From the NCBI GenBank assembly GCA_030602565.1, contig JAUVZL010000002.1:32253-96252 (forward strand): 64,000 nt of DNA, given 5' to 3'. This stretch comes from Candidatus Stahliibacteriota bacterium. GTDB taxonomy: Bacteria; Hydrothermota; Tepidihabitantia; SM23-42. Of the stretch, positions 23,682 through 33,402 are shown one piece after another (positions within the stretch are counted from its first letter, which is position 1; each line of letters begins with the position of its first letter). The notes beneath the pieces were generated by a model, which made no database searches, was not told the origin of the DNA, and saw only the letters and a list, made by a program, of their open reading frames with translations. A program made the position numbers and the translations under genes.

Positions 23682-24259
23682 AGATCAGCAGTCTTCAAGG
23701 TATCGCGTTTTGTATTAGAAAGGAATCGCTCAGCTTGTACACTTGTGACCTGCGTAACTCAATAAAAAGGGTCGATCCAAAGCTGGCTATTGACATTAGC
23801 ATCTTAGACCACCCTATTGAACTGGAGAACGCTCCTCAAGCCGTCGTCGCAGAGAGTCTCGCCTCAGGACAGACTATCTTTGTCGCCCGGCATCAGACAA
23901 AGCCAATCGGATATCTATCTGCGGCGACAGATCGATGTTGGGTAGGAGAAGTACAAGATAACCTTACAGTCGGTCCCAAAGAAGTATACTTTTTTGATGC
24001 CTATACGTTCACAAAGTTTCGTGGCCGGCGCATATATCCTGCCCTGATTACGCATGCTGCACAGTATTACAAAGACCGATTCTATACAAGGGCACTTATC
24101 TTTACCACCGCGACCAATACAACTTCACTCAGAGGGATTGAGCAAGCAGGATTTGGCTGCTACGAGAACATAAATTTTCACAATCTTTTTGGCTGGAAAT
24201 CGTGGAATCATAACCGGGTAAACAATGATGTCCAATCGCGCTTCTGCCATGAAATTTGA
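23678..24259 (+). CDS. GNAT-family acetyltransferase
   Basis: A 193-residue protein started at TTG 23678, overlapping the previous stop (TTGA). The C-terminal half fits a GNAT fold: FFDAYTFTKFRGRRIYPALI is the region that binds the pyrophosphate of acyl-CoA, and FTTATNTTSLRGIEQAGF matches the late N..S...(Y/F)..GF motif. The N-terminal part is divergent. It overlaps the following acyltransferase-like gene. The substrate is unknown; in this operon an amino-sugar or amino-acid amine is plausible. Confidence 0.75.
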   Translation: MKISSLQGIAFCIRKESLSLYTCDLRNSIKRVDPKLAIDISILDHPIELENAPQAVVAESLASGQTIFVARHQTKPIGYLSAATDRCWVGEVQDNLTVGPKEVYFFDAYTFTKFRGRRIYPALITHAAQYYKDRFYTRALIFTTATNTTSLRGIEQAGFGCYENINFHNLFGWKSWNHNRVNNDVQSRFCHEI

Positions 24260-25166
24260 AAAAGTGAGTCGATGTTCAGCAATCTGGAATGAGGTCTTTT
24301 CCAATGCTGTAAATGTATCACCATTTGTGAGCTATGAGTGGTTCAGCGCCATGTGTCGCCATCTTCTTCATGATGACCCTGAGGTGATGATTTGCTGGAA
24401 CAAAACCAAACCTATCGGTATCATACCTGGGATAGTCAAGGACCGAACCCTGTCGTTTCTTGTCGATAATAGGATTACTGATCTCGTCGGCATCATTTCT
24501 CTGCCTGGTTATGAACAACAGATTATCGAAGAACTGGGAACGTTTGTTACAAACAATGATTTGCACCTGGATATCTCTCCCCTTGAGGCAGAAAGCGCGC
24601 TCTGCAAATTATTCCCGACCATGGTTAGTGACGTAAGTATTGAACAAGCATATCTCTGTCCAATACTCACACTTGCAAATACCTGGGAAGGATATCTAAG
24701 CGGTCTTTCGGCAAAATTGCGTCATGAACTCCGGCGCAAATTGAGAAAAGCAACAGAAATTGAAATAAGAACGGTCGCACCAGCACACCTTGATGTTTTT
24801 TTCAAACTCATGGCTGCCTCAGACCCCGGCAAAAAGGATTTTCTCCAGGAAGAAATCCGCGATTTCTTTACCGCTATTGCCGGTTTCTTTGATGCGCATC
24901 AGTGGTTGAGAATGCGCACCGCGTTTTTAGATTCAAAGCCGATTGCCGCACTTTTCTCATTTCAAATGAATAATCATATTTATCTGTACAATTCTGGTTT
25001 CGACCCAGACTTCTTCCAGCTTTCACCAGGCATTGTCATCATCGGAATGGATATTATGGCGGCGATTGACGAAGGCGTAAGACACTATGACTTCTTGCGT
25101 GGAGATGAAGAATACAAGTTTCGTTTTGGTGCAGAAAAAAGATATACGGTAAGGTTAACGAGATGA
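24225..25166 (+). CDS. BioF2/FemAB-like acyltransferase (Acetyltransf_6 type)
   Basis: A 313-residue protein with the double-GNAT layout of the CelD/BioF2-like family: an N-terminal half with SPFVSYEWFSAM, a central basic helix (LSAKLRHELRRKLRKATEIE) and a C-terminal GNAT-like half with AALFSFQMNNHIYLYNSGFD and YDFLRGDEEYKFRFG. These enzymes add acyl or aminoacyl groups to sugars, lipids or peptides in cell-surface pathways. The start is uncertain between ATG 24225 and ATG 24249; both overlap the preceding gene. It overlaps the glycosyltransferase gene by 4 nt. Confidence 0.85.
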   Translation: MMSNRASAMKFEKVSRCSAIWNEVFSNAVNVSPFVSYEWFSAMCRHLLHDDPEVMICWNKTKPIGIIPGIVKDRTLSFLVDNRITDLVGIISLPGYEQQIIEELGTFVTNNDLHLDISPLEAESALCKLFPTMVSDVSIEQAYLCPILTLANTWEGYLSGLSAKLRHELRRKLRKATEIEIRTVAPAHLDVFFKLMAASDPGKKDFLQEEIRDFFTAIAGFFDAHQWLRMRTAFLDSKPIAALFSFQMNNHIYLYNSGFDPDFFQLSPGIVIIGMDIMAAIDEGVRHYDFLRGDEEYKFRFGAEKRYTVRLTR

Positions 25167-26230
25167 GAATTTGTGTAGTCTCGTTCCATACATCACCCCT
25201 GGCGCCAGCTGGCTCAGGAAAATCAGGTGGTATGAACATCCTCATCACCAACCTCTATAAGCAGCTGGCAACATTGTGTGAAATTGACATCTATGTCTAC
25301 GGTGATAAAAATATTAAGAAATTAGGGAAAAACATCCAGGTCATCTATCTCAAGCAGAGTAATTTCCGCGATTTTGCTGAAGCGATCATCGACCAACACC
25401 ATAATCTCAATTATGATATCCTGCACACCCACTATTGGCTATCTGGGATAATTGGTATGCGCATCCAGAGAAAACTGCATATTCCGTGGGTACACAGTTT
25501 TCATACTATTGAGCGGTTTAAAAATTCCCTGCAGGATAATTCAAGGGTTGCAATTGAGAATGAGATCATCAGGAAATGCGATCTTGTGATGTCGCCAACA
25601 AATAGAGAAGCTTTTGACCTACACCAATTCTTCCCAAAAGCACGTATTATCACAGTACCCCACGGCGTTGACACAAATAGGTTCAGACCCAGCCCTAACG
25701 GACATTCGACACTTCTCTTTGTCGGACGAGTAGACCCAATCAAAGGTCTGGATGTTCTGATTGAGTCGCTCAGATTAATAAAAAACAGCGTAAACCTCAA
25801 TATCGTGGGTGGACCTTCTAAAGGTGAAAAAATCTATGAAGATCTAAGGTCTTATGCTCATAACCTAAGGGTCAATTTCGTCGGCCGAGTAAAACATGAA
25901 CATCTTGCCACCTACTATAACAACGCAGGCATAATCGTGATCCCATCTTATTATGAATCTTTTGGCCTCGTTGGTCTTGAAGCGATGGCTTCAGCGCGAC
26001 CAGTCATCGGCTTTGATGACACCGGTCTATCTGAAACTGTCGGCAGAAATGCCGGGGTACTCGTCAAGAGAAATGAACAGAATCTGGCAGGGGCAATCAA
26101 GTATTTGCTCAAGAACCAAAAACTCCGCCACAAAATGGGTACCACTGGTAGAAAAAAGGCTCTTTTGCTTAGCTGGCAACGTATCGCTGAAAGGTATTAT
26201 CAAATCTATGAAGAAATCAGCAAAGAATAG
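25163..26230 (+). CDS. GT4 glycosyltransferase, MshA-like N-terminus
   Basis: A 355-residue retaining glycosyltransferase. The N-terminus VVSFHTSPLAPAGSGKSGGM closely follows the pattern of MshA, the GlcNAc-inositol-phosphate synthase of mycothiol synthesis, as does ILHTHYWLSGIIG near 93-105. The GT4 nucleotide-sugar motif E-x7-E is at about 265-273 (ESFGLVGLE). It overlaps the acyltransferase by 4 nt and the PIG-L deacetylase by 23 nt. An MshA-type first step followed by de-N-acetylation is suggested by the pairing, but MshA-like proteins also act in lipid and exopolysaccharide synthesis. Confidence 0.9.
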   Translation: MRICVVSFHTSPLAPAGSGKSGGMNILITNLYKQLATLCEIDIYVYGDKNIKKLGKNIQVIYLKQSNFRDFAEAIIDQHHNLNYDILHTHYWLSGIIGMRIQRKLHIPWVHSFHTIERFKNSLQDNSRVAIENEIIRKCDLVMSPTNREAFDLHQFFPKARIITVPHGVDTNRFRPSPNGHSTLLFVGRVDPIKGLDVLIESLRLIKNSVNLNIVGGPSKGEKIYEDLRSYAHNLRVNFVGRVKHEHLATYYNNAGIIVIPSYYESFGLVGLEAMASARPVIGFDDTGLSETVGRNAGVLVKRNEQNLAGAIKYLLKNQKLRHKMGTTGRKKALLLSWQRIAERYYQIYEEISKE

Positions 26231-26885
26231 ACTCATCATAATGGCTCACCCTGACGACCCTGAACTTGCTTGTGGTGGTACTATTGCTCAATGGGCAGAA
26301 CGCGACAGGGTTCACTATATCATCGCGTCCTGCGGAGAAAAGGGTACCTGGGATAAGAATGCAGAACCGCTGGCTATAGCCCGTAATAGAGAAAAGGAAG
26401 CAAAGACAGCCGCCAAGTTCCTCGGTGTTCACCGGGTCATTTTCCTTCGCCACCCAGACGGCGAGATGGCATTTACTCCAACTCTGAGATTAGAACTCGC
26501 GGCGTTGATCCGCTCTATCAAACCTTATACCGTTGTCACCCACGACCCATGGCGCAGGCAATTCCATCCTGACCACCGCGCAATTGGTTTTGTTGTCATC
26601 GATGCGATAATGATTGCGCGCGACTGGCATTTCTATCCTTTCCTCAAGGAAATTGGACTGAGAATCCACCGGCCAAGAGAACTTCTCCTCACACCTTCTG
26701 ACAAACCGACTTTTATCAATGATATCACGGCTAATTTTGATAAAAAAATCAAAGCCATAAGCCTACACAGAAGCCAATTACGCCAGCTGCCTGAATGGCA
26801 AAAGCGTATCAAACAGCGCGCGCTTAATGATGGAAAACTCGGTGGTTACAAATTCGCTGAGGGATTCTACAAAATGCGCGTGTAG
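26208..26885 (+). CDS. PIG-L family deacetylase
   Basis: A 225-residue zinc deacetylase (MshB/BshB/PIG-L fold). The zinc motif AHPDDPEL is at about 13-20 and the second metal ligand lies in HPDHRAIG (about 120-127); GEKGTWD follows the first motif as in sugar deacetylases. I start at ATG 26208, inside the end of the glycosyltransferase gene; a longer frame in the same register has no family similarity. It likely removes an N-acetyl group from the product of the adjacent GT4 enzyme. Confidence 0.92.
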   Translation: MKKSAKNRLIIMAHPDDPELACGGTIAQWAERDRVHYIIASCGEKGTWDKNAEPLAIARNREKEAKTAAKFLGVHRVIFLRHPDGEMAFTPTLRLELAALIRSIKPYTVVTHDPWRRQFHPDHRAIGFVVIDAIMIARDWHFYPFLKEIGLRIHRPRELLLTPSDKPTFINDITANFDKKIKAISLHRSQLRQLPEWQKRIKQRALNDGKLGGYKFAEGFYKMRV

Positions 26886-26904
26886 TTCCTGAACCACTCC
26901 TGTC

Positions 26905-26933
26905 TTTACTTGTGATTTTCTTTTCAGTATAAT
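26905..26933 (+). promoter_or_regulatory. Promoter of DMT transporter, leaderless
   Basis: TTTACT, 17-nt spacer, TATAAT, then 5 nt to the ATG at 26939. The -35 is weaker than in the other promoters. Confidence 0.6.
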
Positions 26934-26938
26934 AGCTC

Positions 26939-27835
26939 ATGGATGTAGCCATCCCATATTTAGGTGAAAGTTTAGCCCTGCTTACTGCTGTAGTTTGGGC
27001 ATTTGCAGTCATTCTGTTCAAAAAAAGTGGGGAAACAGTCCACCCTATCGCGCTCAACTCATTCAAGAACTTATTGGCGGTTGTCCTATTTATCCCGACT
27101 ATATGGCTCTTTGGTGAAACATTACTGCATCCAGTTCCGGCGCATGTCTACATACTTTTATTGCTCAGTGGGGCAATCGGTATAGGCATTGGCGATACAC
27201 TTTTTTTTAAGTGCCTGAACTTGCTCGGGGCTGGTCTGACTGCGATTGTCGATTGCCTGTACAGCCCTTTCATAATCGGACTGTCTATTATCTGGTTGAA
27301 AGAAAGCCTCACTTTGCTACAGATAGTAGGTGCGCTCGTGATTATATCTTCAATAATGATTGCAACCGGCATAACAGGAAGAGAAAGAATCAGCCGCAAA
27401 AACCTGGTTAAGGGGATCCTCTACGGCCTACTGGCGCTTGCCGCTATGGCGGTGAGCATTGTTATGATCAAGCCCCTGCTTGAACAGTCTCCTCTATTAT
27501 GGGCGATAGAAATTCGCCTATTTGGTGGTGTTATGGCTCTGGTGCTCATTCTAATTTTTCATCCGGTACGACGCACAATCATCGCTTCACTCTTCTCACA
27601 CCATAGCTGGATCTACACGATTTCAGGCTCATTTTTCGGTGCGTATGTGGCAATGTTTGTCTGGCTGGCAGGGATGAAATATACGCAAGCCTCAATAGCC
27701 GCTGCATTGAACCAAACCAGTACCATTTTCATCTTTATTTTTGCGGCTTTTTTCTTGAAAGAACCGATAAATCTAAAACGCACAATAGGAATTATCCTTG
27801 CCTTTATTGGTTCTTTTCTTGTGCTGTTCGGGTGA
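26939..27835 (+). CDS. DMT-superfamily (EamA) transporter
   Basis: A 298-residue inner-membrane protein with ten predicted helices in two EamA repeats (about 5-145 and 155-297). GIGIGDTLFFKCLNLLGAGL in the first and TQASIAAALNQTSTIFIFIF in the second are typical. Substrates of the family are amino acids, sugars or nucleotide precursors; none can be assigned here. It has its own promoter and is separate from the PIG-L operon. Confidence 0.88.
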   Translation: MDVAIPYLGESLALLTAVVWAFAVILFKKSGETVHPIALNSFKNLLAVVLFIPTIWLFGETLLHPVPAHVYILLLLSGAIGIGIGDTLFFKCLNLLGAGLTAIVDCLYSPFIIGLSIIWLKESLTLLQIVGALVIISSIMIATGITGRERISRKNLVKGILYGLLALAAMAVSIVMIKPLLEQSPLLWAIEIRLFGGVMALVLILIFHPVRRTIIASLFSHHSWIYTISGSFFGAYVAMFVWLAGMKYTQASIAAALNQTSTIFIFIFAAFFLKEPINLKRTIGIILAFIGSFLVLFG

Positions 27836-28053
27836 TAACAGGCTGACCGAGAATTAGGAGTAGGGCCTGTCTGCGTCTACCTGTGCCGTTGGCACGCCTG
27901 CCTGTCGCGTTGGCGACGCAGACAGGGCAGACAGGTGCGAACGCACAGGCAGGCGTTTACGCCCAGCGTATTTCGAAGTTTTGAAGATATGAGGCTCTGA
28001 ACTTCTTAACCTCGTAACTTCTTAAGTTCATCTTTTCCCATTAGCTAAAGGCT
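27836..28053. repeat. Intergenic palindrome cluster of CCTGTCTG type
   Basis: No gene. A 12-bp perfect stem, CCTGTCTGCGTC at 27866-27877 and GACGCAGACAGG at 27915-27926, encloses two small hairpins with GTT loops (GTGCC/GGCAC and GTCGC/GCGAC). More CAGACAGG/CCTGCCTG words follow. A related cluster is at 45157-45200. Micro-repeats (AACTTCTTAACCTCGTAACT) occupy 27996-28032. It lies between convergent genes and may also end transcription. Confidence 0.65.
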
Positions 28054-28893
28054 TTACTCAAACAAAGCTTCAACAAAAGCCGTTGGATCAAACTCAACAA
28101 TATCGTCGATACCTTCGCCAATACCGAGATAAAGAACCGGTAGATCTAGTTCATTACATATTGGTATTATCGCACCTCCTTTTGAAGTGCCGTCGAACTT
28201 GGTGAGGATTAAACCGTTAATGCCGATTTCCTCGGTGAATATACAGGCTTGCTGTATTGAATTCTGACCAAGATTAGCATCGATTGTCAAAATATTCAAA
28301 TCAGGTCCTTCTGGTCTGAATTTTGTAATCACCTTTCTTATCTTCCTCAATTCAGCCATCAGGTCGGCTCTCGTATGGAGCCGACCAGCCGTATCAACCA
28401 GGACTCTGTCAATAGACTTTGCCTGAGCTCTTGATATTGTATCAAAGACCACGGCTGCAGCATCTTGCCCTTTTTGTGAAGTGACGATCTCAACATTTGC
28501 CCGACGCGCCCAGATTTCCAGTTGCTCGCTCGCTGCATCACGATAAGTATCAGCGCACGCAAGGATTACTCGCTCAGATCGCTGATAAAGGTTTGCCAAT
28601 TTTGCCACGGTCGTCGTTTTACCAGAACCGTTCACACCGCTCACCATGATGATTACTGGTTTCTCAACATCGATTTTGGGGACATCTATACTAAGAAGAT
28701 TGACCAACTCCTTTTTCAGGACTTCAACAAGGTCAACACCATCTTCACCTATTCGTTGCAATATCTCATCTGTGTACTTAATGCCGACATCAGCTCTGAG
28801 CAAGATATCTTCAATTTCATTAGTTGATGCGCCTTTAGTGCGGGAAAACAACTGGTTTGCTTTACTTAACGCCTGTTTGAACTTGTTAAGCAT
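28054..28893 (-). CDS. ftsY: Signal recognition particle receptor FtsY
   Basis: A 279-residue SRP GTPase consisting of the NG domain only, without the acidic A domain of Escherichia coli FtsY. G motifs: GVNGSGKTTTVAKL (P-loop, about 85-98), ADTYRDAASEQLEIWA, VDTAGRLHTRADLM, LTKFDGTSKGG and YLGIGEGIDDIVEFD at the end. It docks SRP-ribosome complexes at SecYEG. It overlaps smc by 8 nt as the last gene of a five-gene run starting at 35250. Confidence 0.97.
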   Translation of the reverse strand: MLNKFKQALSKANQLFSRTKGASTNEIEDILLRADVGIKYTDEILQRIGEDGVDLVEVLKKELVNLLSIDVPKIDVEKPVIIMVSGVNGSGKTTTVAKLANLYQRSERVILACADTYRDAASEQLEIWARRANVEIVTSQKGQDAAAVVFDTISRAQAKSIDRVLVDTAGRLHTRADLMAELRKIRKVITKFRPEGPDLNILTIDANLGQNSIQQACIFTEEIGINGLILTKFDGTSKGGAIIPICNELDLPVLYLGIGEGIDDIVEFDPTAFVEALFE

Positions 28894-31800
28894 CCAGATT
28901 TAGTTTTTCGAGGTCAGCAAGCTTTGCTGTAATTACCTTACTTTGACCACGTTTTTCCATGGTCAACCCGTAGAGATAATCAGCATACTCCATGGTCGCG
29001 CGGTTATGGGTAATTATAACCACCTGTGTTCTTTGCGAAAGGTCGCGCAGAAACTTATTAAACCTTACCACATTTGCGTCGTCAAGCGGTGCATCAATCT
29101 CGTCAAGGATGCAGAAAGGAGCGGGTTTAACAAGGTACAAAGCCAGTAGCAGACTTACTGCCAGCAGAGTCCGTTCACCTCCGGAAAGTTGATTGATCAC
29201 TTTTAACCGCTTGCCCTTCATACGGACTGCAATATCAACCTTTGACGTCAAGGGATTACTCGGATCACTCAGCACCAAATCTGCCTGTCCACCTTCAAAG
29301 AATTTTGAAAAAACGAAATTAAATTCTTTCTTAACTTCATCGAATATCGCAACGAAACGCTCCCGGGCGCGCGTATCAAGTTCGTCAATCGAATGCAGTA
29401 GGCTACTCTTCGCAGTGATTATATCATCACGCTGACCAAGAAACTCATCAAGCCTTTTTTTCTCATTCTCAAAAAGTTCCAGACTGAGCGGGTTTACTTC
29501 GCCAAGCTTTTCCAATTTACCTCTTACTTCAACGAGCCGTGCTTCAGTATTTGGGATATCTTCTTCAGGGACGTAGTCTCGAAGATCGACGCTGAATTCT
29601 TCTTCGCCTTTCTTCCAAACTTCATCTTTTTTGTAATTGAGTTGAAATAATTCGTATTTTAGCTGCATGATTCTATTCTGAATCTCTTCGTGGCTTTTTT
29701 GCTTCTCCGCGAGTTGATCAAAAATCTTGTTGAGTCGATGGGTCAGGTCTTCAGCAAATTTTTCAGGCAGCAACGCCTCGATATCAGCCTTCTGGCTCTT
29801 CTTCGATTCCATCTCCTCTTTCAGTAGAGCAATCTGGCGCTCGACCTCATCAAGGTTCTTGGCACCTCTGTCCTGCTTGAGCATACCTATCTCGCTCTCT
29901 ACGGTCGTCATCTCAGACTTGAGTTGCTCAATACCCGTATCAATACTGCTGAGACGTTCATTATGAACAACCGCTTCCATTTTCTTCTCGTTCAGCAATA
30001 CATTCTTGTCTTTGATATCACGTTCGATATCTCGGCTGTTCTCTAGCAAACTCTGCCGCTCATTTTCGATCTTCTTACTTAGTTCTTCCACTTCCTTGAT
30101 CTTTGCTTCAATCTCTTGGATTTTTCCGGAGATTTGCTTGATATCATCTCTTGTAACCCTTTTATCGTTACCAATACTATCGTACTCTTTACCCACTTTC
30201 TCCAAATGGCGTTTCAACTCCTTTAGCTTCATTGATTGCTCAGATTTCTTGACATTTATTGCGAAAAGCCGATTTTTTTCTTCATCTATTCGGTTTTTTA
30301 TCGCTTTTTGTTCATCGATAAGTCGTTTCTTTTCTTCATTGACAAAAAGTATCTCATTCTTTAAGGTTTCAAACTTCCCTTTATGTTCTTCAAGACGCTG
30401 ACTGATTTTGAAGAACCCGATCTCACCCCGCTCAGTGATTATCATACCGTTCTTAATGAGTATTCCATCCCTAGTTACAAAACCACAATTATGATATTTG
30501 CTGGATAATTTATGCGCCTCGCTAAAATCGTCGACCAGGAAGTAACGAGTGAGTAAATTCTGGAGGACCATCTGTGACGACTTAAACTCAACAAATTGCG
30601 CAGCCGGAGTAAATTCCTCAGTTATCTCGACGGACGATTCTGCTTCGTGCGTTGCCTTCACGTCGATAAAACCAAAACGTCCTTCAGGGATATTGCTGAA
30701 ATCACTAACCTTGTAATCATGTATCAGATAGTAATTCAGAATATCCCCAAGGCATATATCGATAACTGATTCGTAACCTGAAGTAACAGTTATATTATCC
30801 CTTAACAGACCCATGTTTCTGTTTTTAAAGTTCTCTTTTATCTCTTTAACACTATTCTTTTCTTTGAGACGATGGGTCAATGTGTCGACAATGAGTTTGC
30901 ATTCGGCCAAGCCATCCTGTCTATTTACCAAATCAGTCTCCAGCTCAGCCAGCTTTTTTTCATTACCCGTCAAGTCGCTATTGGCTTGTTCTAATCGCTG
31001 AGCAAGCTCATCCTGTTCCTTGACAACTGCATCCAACTCCACTTCCGACTGTTCCATTGACCGCCGAGCCGTATCGATTTCTATTTGATGGGTATCGTAT
31101 TCTTCATTAATGCGCGTTAGTATCGTCTCTTTATTTTCTTTTTCAAAACGGAGTTTTGTGATCTGATTGCGGTACGCCTGGACGTCTGCCTGACCGCCAG
31201 CGATCAATTTATCTTTTTCCTTAAGTACCTCAGCAAGAGAAAAATACTTGCTGTCCGTAGCTTCCAATTGTTCTTGCTGCGCCTGAATGGAGGTTTTTAC
31301 CTGATCTATTTGATCGGCAAGCTCAACTTTCTTACGGCCATATTCTTCAAGCCGATTTCGAGCGTTAACCAACGACTCCCCTTTTTCTTTAATGCTGGTT
31401 ATGGTTCGTTCATTAGCAAGGGTTATCAGCCTTGCTTCTTCTTCTTCATCGTTGATCTTCATGAGCAATTCTTCAAGAGCTTTATCAACTACGGCAATGT
31501 GTAAAAGGGTATCTTTCTTCGTGGTTTCAACTTGCGCCATCTTTTCCTTAAGCTGTTCTCTCTCTTCTTCCAGTTGTTTTATTTCTTGTATAATAGACTG
31601 TCGCTGGGTTTCGATACTGTCTTTCTGTACTTGAATCTTCGCTAATGCATCGAGGCTACTCACAAAATCGTTCTTGAGCATGAATAGGGTCAAGACCTTG
31701 TATTCTTCCTTTAGTTCTTGGTAAAGCCTGGTCTGTCTTACCTGACGCCTAAGACTTCTCAGGGACCGCTGCATCTCGTGTATGATATCTTCGAGCCGCA

Positions 31801-32347
31801 GAAGATCCTGTTCGGTCAACTCGAGTCGTCGTTTTGTCTGTTCTCTACGTTCTTGATACTTGAGAATGCCGGAAACATCATCAAACATCTCCTTGGTGTT
31901 ACCGTGTATTATCTTCTCGATCTCTGACAGCTCGAGAAACGAATAGGTAAGCGTTCCAGAATTCAAAAATAATGCCTGGATATCCTGGAGTCGACACCTA
32001 ACCCGGTTCAAATAGAATTCACTTTCGCCAGAACGGTAGAATTTCCTTTTGATCTCAAACTCGCCGCCAAATTGCGGAAAAAAGTCCTCATTATCGATAG
32101 TAATGGAGATTTCAGTGAAATTTGCATCGTCTTTGGGAACTGGTGATACGTAAATCAAATCTTCTATTCTTTCACAACGTAAAGCTTTCATGGACTGCTC
32201 ACCAAAGACCCATCTGAGCGCATCAAAGATGTTCGATTTCCCACTACCATTGGGTCCGACAAAAGCCGTTATGCCCCGGTCGAGAACAATTTTGGTCTCG
32301 CCGGGGAATGATTTGAAACCGTAAAGTTTTATCTCTTTGATTTTCAT
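28886..32347 (-). CDS. smc: Chromosome segregation protein SMC
   Basis: A 1153-residue condensin ATPase. Head halves: Walker A GPNGSGKSNIFDALRW (about 31-46) and, at the C-terminus, signature LSGGERTLLAV and Walker B CILDEIDAPLDD. Long coiled coils (about 165-500 and 665-1000) flank a hinge around 500-665. It organises and separates chromosomes together with ScpA/ScpB, which are not in this window. It lies between the YhaM-like gene (39-nt gap) and ftsY (8-nt overlap). Confidence 0.97.
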   Translation of the reverse strand: MKIKEIKLYGFKSFPGETKIVLDRGITAFVGPNGSGKSNIFDALRWVFGEQSMKALRCERIEDLIYVSPVPKDDANFTEISITIDNEDFFPQFGGEFEIKRKFYRSGESEFYLNRVRCRLQDIQALFLNSGTLTYSFLELSEIEKIIHGNTKEMFDDVSGILKYQERREQTKRRLELTEQDLLRLEDIIHEMQRSLRSLRRQVRQTRLYQELKEEYKVLTLFMLKNDFVSSLDALAKIQVQKDSIETQRQSIIQEIKQLEEEREQLKEKMAQVETTKKDTLLHIAVVDKALEELLMKINDEEEEARLITLANERTITSIKEKGESLVNARNRLEEYGRKKVELADQIDQVKTSIQAQQEQLEATDSKYFSLAEVLKEKDKLIAGGQADVQAYRNQITKLRFEKENKETILTRINEEYDTHQIEIDTARRSMEQSEVELDAVVKEQDELAQRLEQANSDLTGNEKKLAELETDLVNRQDGLAECKLIVDTLTHRLKEKNSVKEIKENFKNRNMGLLRDNITVTSGYESVIDICLGDILNYYLIHDYKVSDFSNIPEGRFGFIDVKATHEAESSVEITEEFTPAAQFVEFKSSQMVLQNLLTRYFLVDDFSEAHKLSSKYHNCGFVTRDGILIKNGMIITERGEIGFFKISQRLEEHKGKFETLKNEILFVNEEKKRLIDEQKAIKNRIDEEKNRLFAINVKKSEQSMKLKELKRHLEKVGKEYDSIGNDKRVTRDDIKQISGKIQEIEAKIKEVEELSKKIENERQSLLENSRDIERDIKDKNVLLNEKKMEAVVHNERLSSIDTGIEQLKSEMTTVESEIGMLKQDRGAKNLDEVERQIALLKEEMESKKSQKADIEALLPEKFAEDLTHRLNKIFDQLAEKQKSHEEIQNRIMQLKYELFQLNYKKDEVWKKGEEEFSVDLRDYVPEEDIPNTEARLVEVRGKLEKLGEVNPLSLELFENEKKRLDEFLGQRDDIITAKSSLLHSIDELDTRARERFVAIFDEVKKEFNFVFSKFFEGGQADLVLSDPSNPLTSKVDIAVRMKGKRLKVINQLSGGERTLLAVSLLLALYLVKPAPFCILDEIDAPLDDANVVRFNKFLRDLSQRTQVVIITHNRATMEYADYLYGLTMEKRGQSKVITAKLADLEKLNLDA

Positions 32348-32386
32348 AAAAGGCGCATCCGAACCAACATAAATCTCGCCGCCATG

Positions 32387-33340
32387 TTAATCCTCCTCAC
32401 GCAGATAGATTTCCCGTTCTAGATACGGGTGGTAATCACTCCACTCCTTTTCCATCCCTTTATTTTTCTTCCTTTCGCTCATCATGATTTCAGCCTTGGA
32501 ATCCAGATTATCGATAAAGTGCAGAACTAGTGCTTCTAAAAACTTCGGTTGTTTAGGCGACCCCCATTCGTATTCTCCGTGGTGTGACAGTATCATGTGC
32601 AACAACCTGAGTCTCAAAGACCCGGGGAAATCAGGGATTTGCTTAATCCTTTCGGCAACAAGCTCATAACCTATGACAATATGACCCAACATTCTTCCTG
32701 GTGTGGAGAAATCAAGTCTTCGGGCATAAATGTATTCATAGACCTTGCCGATATCGTGCAGGATACCCGCGGTGATTAATAAATCACGGTTCAGAGCTTC
32801 ATACACAGTTTTTATTTTATCCGCTAACCTCAGGACGTTACGGGTGTGAACGACCAGACCACCGAGATAGGCATGGTGAACCCGTTTTGCGGCCGGCGCA
32901 CGCTTGAATTTTTCAATGAGTTCCTTGTCGTCGAAGAAGGCATCCAGCAACTGCCTAAGGTGCGTATCTTTAACTTGCTTGCGAAAGCTTTCTATCTCTT
33001 CAAAGGCATGGTTAATGTCCTCATCTGCTTGGGGAAGAAAATCTTCAGGTTCTGTTTCGTTTTCAGGAACACGTTTTATTGAATTAACAACAATCTGTAG
33101 ACGGTCGTTATACTCATTTACATTGCCAACAACAAAAACAAAATCACCCGCCGAAAGTACATTGATGTCGTCAACTGTATTATCCCACGCAATACCCTCA
33201 ATACTTCCGCTGCGGTCAGTAAATTCAAGGACTGCGTATGCCCCACCGCCTTTTTTGTCTTTGATCGATCTCCTGGAAAGAACAAAAACCTCTTTGACGG
33301 TTTGACCTGATTCCAGTCCTTCGACGTATTGACTTTTCAT
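32387..33340 (-). CDS. YhaM-like 3'-5' exoribonuclease (OB fold + HD domain)
   Basis: A 317-residue protein with an N-terminal OB-fold nucleic-acid-binding domain (AVLEFTDRSGSIEGIAWDN, about 35-55) and an HD metal-dependent phosphohydrolase domain: HHAYLGGLVVHTRNV, ITAGILHDIGK (the HD pair), and LHMILSHHGEYEWGSPK. This two-domain layout is that of YhaM, which trims RNA and single-stranded DNA from the 3' end. It is in the same run as smc and ftsY. Confidence 0.9.
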   Translation of the reverse strand: MKSQYVEGLESGQTVKEVFVLSRRSIKDKKGGGAYAVLEFTDRSGSIEGIAWDNTVDDINVLSAGDFVFVVGNVNEYNDRLQIVVNSIKRVPENETEPEDFLPQADEDINHAFEEIESFRKQVKDTHLRQLLDAFFDDKELIEKFKRAPAAKRVHHAYLGGLVVHTRNVLRLADKIKTVYEALNRDLLITAGILHDIGKVYEYIYARRLDFSTPGRMLGHIVIGYELVAERIKQIPDFPGSLRLRLLHMILSHHGEYEWGSPKQPKFLEALVLHFIDNLDSKAEIMMSERKKNKGMEKEWSDYHPYLEREIYLREED

Positions 33341-33402
33341 CTTACAGCAGATTTAACCCGGCAAATGAGTTTGTTTTGTTATCACAGCAGTCAGTGTGCA
33401 GA

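Noticed and set aside
27836..28053. CRISPR-like repeat in the palindrome cluster
   Set aside because: Repeat words are short, variable in spacing and palindromic; there are no constant-length spacers and no cas genes anywhere in the window.
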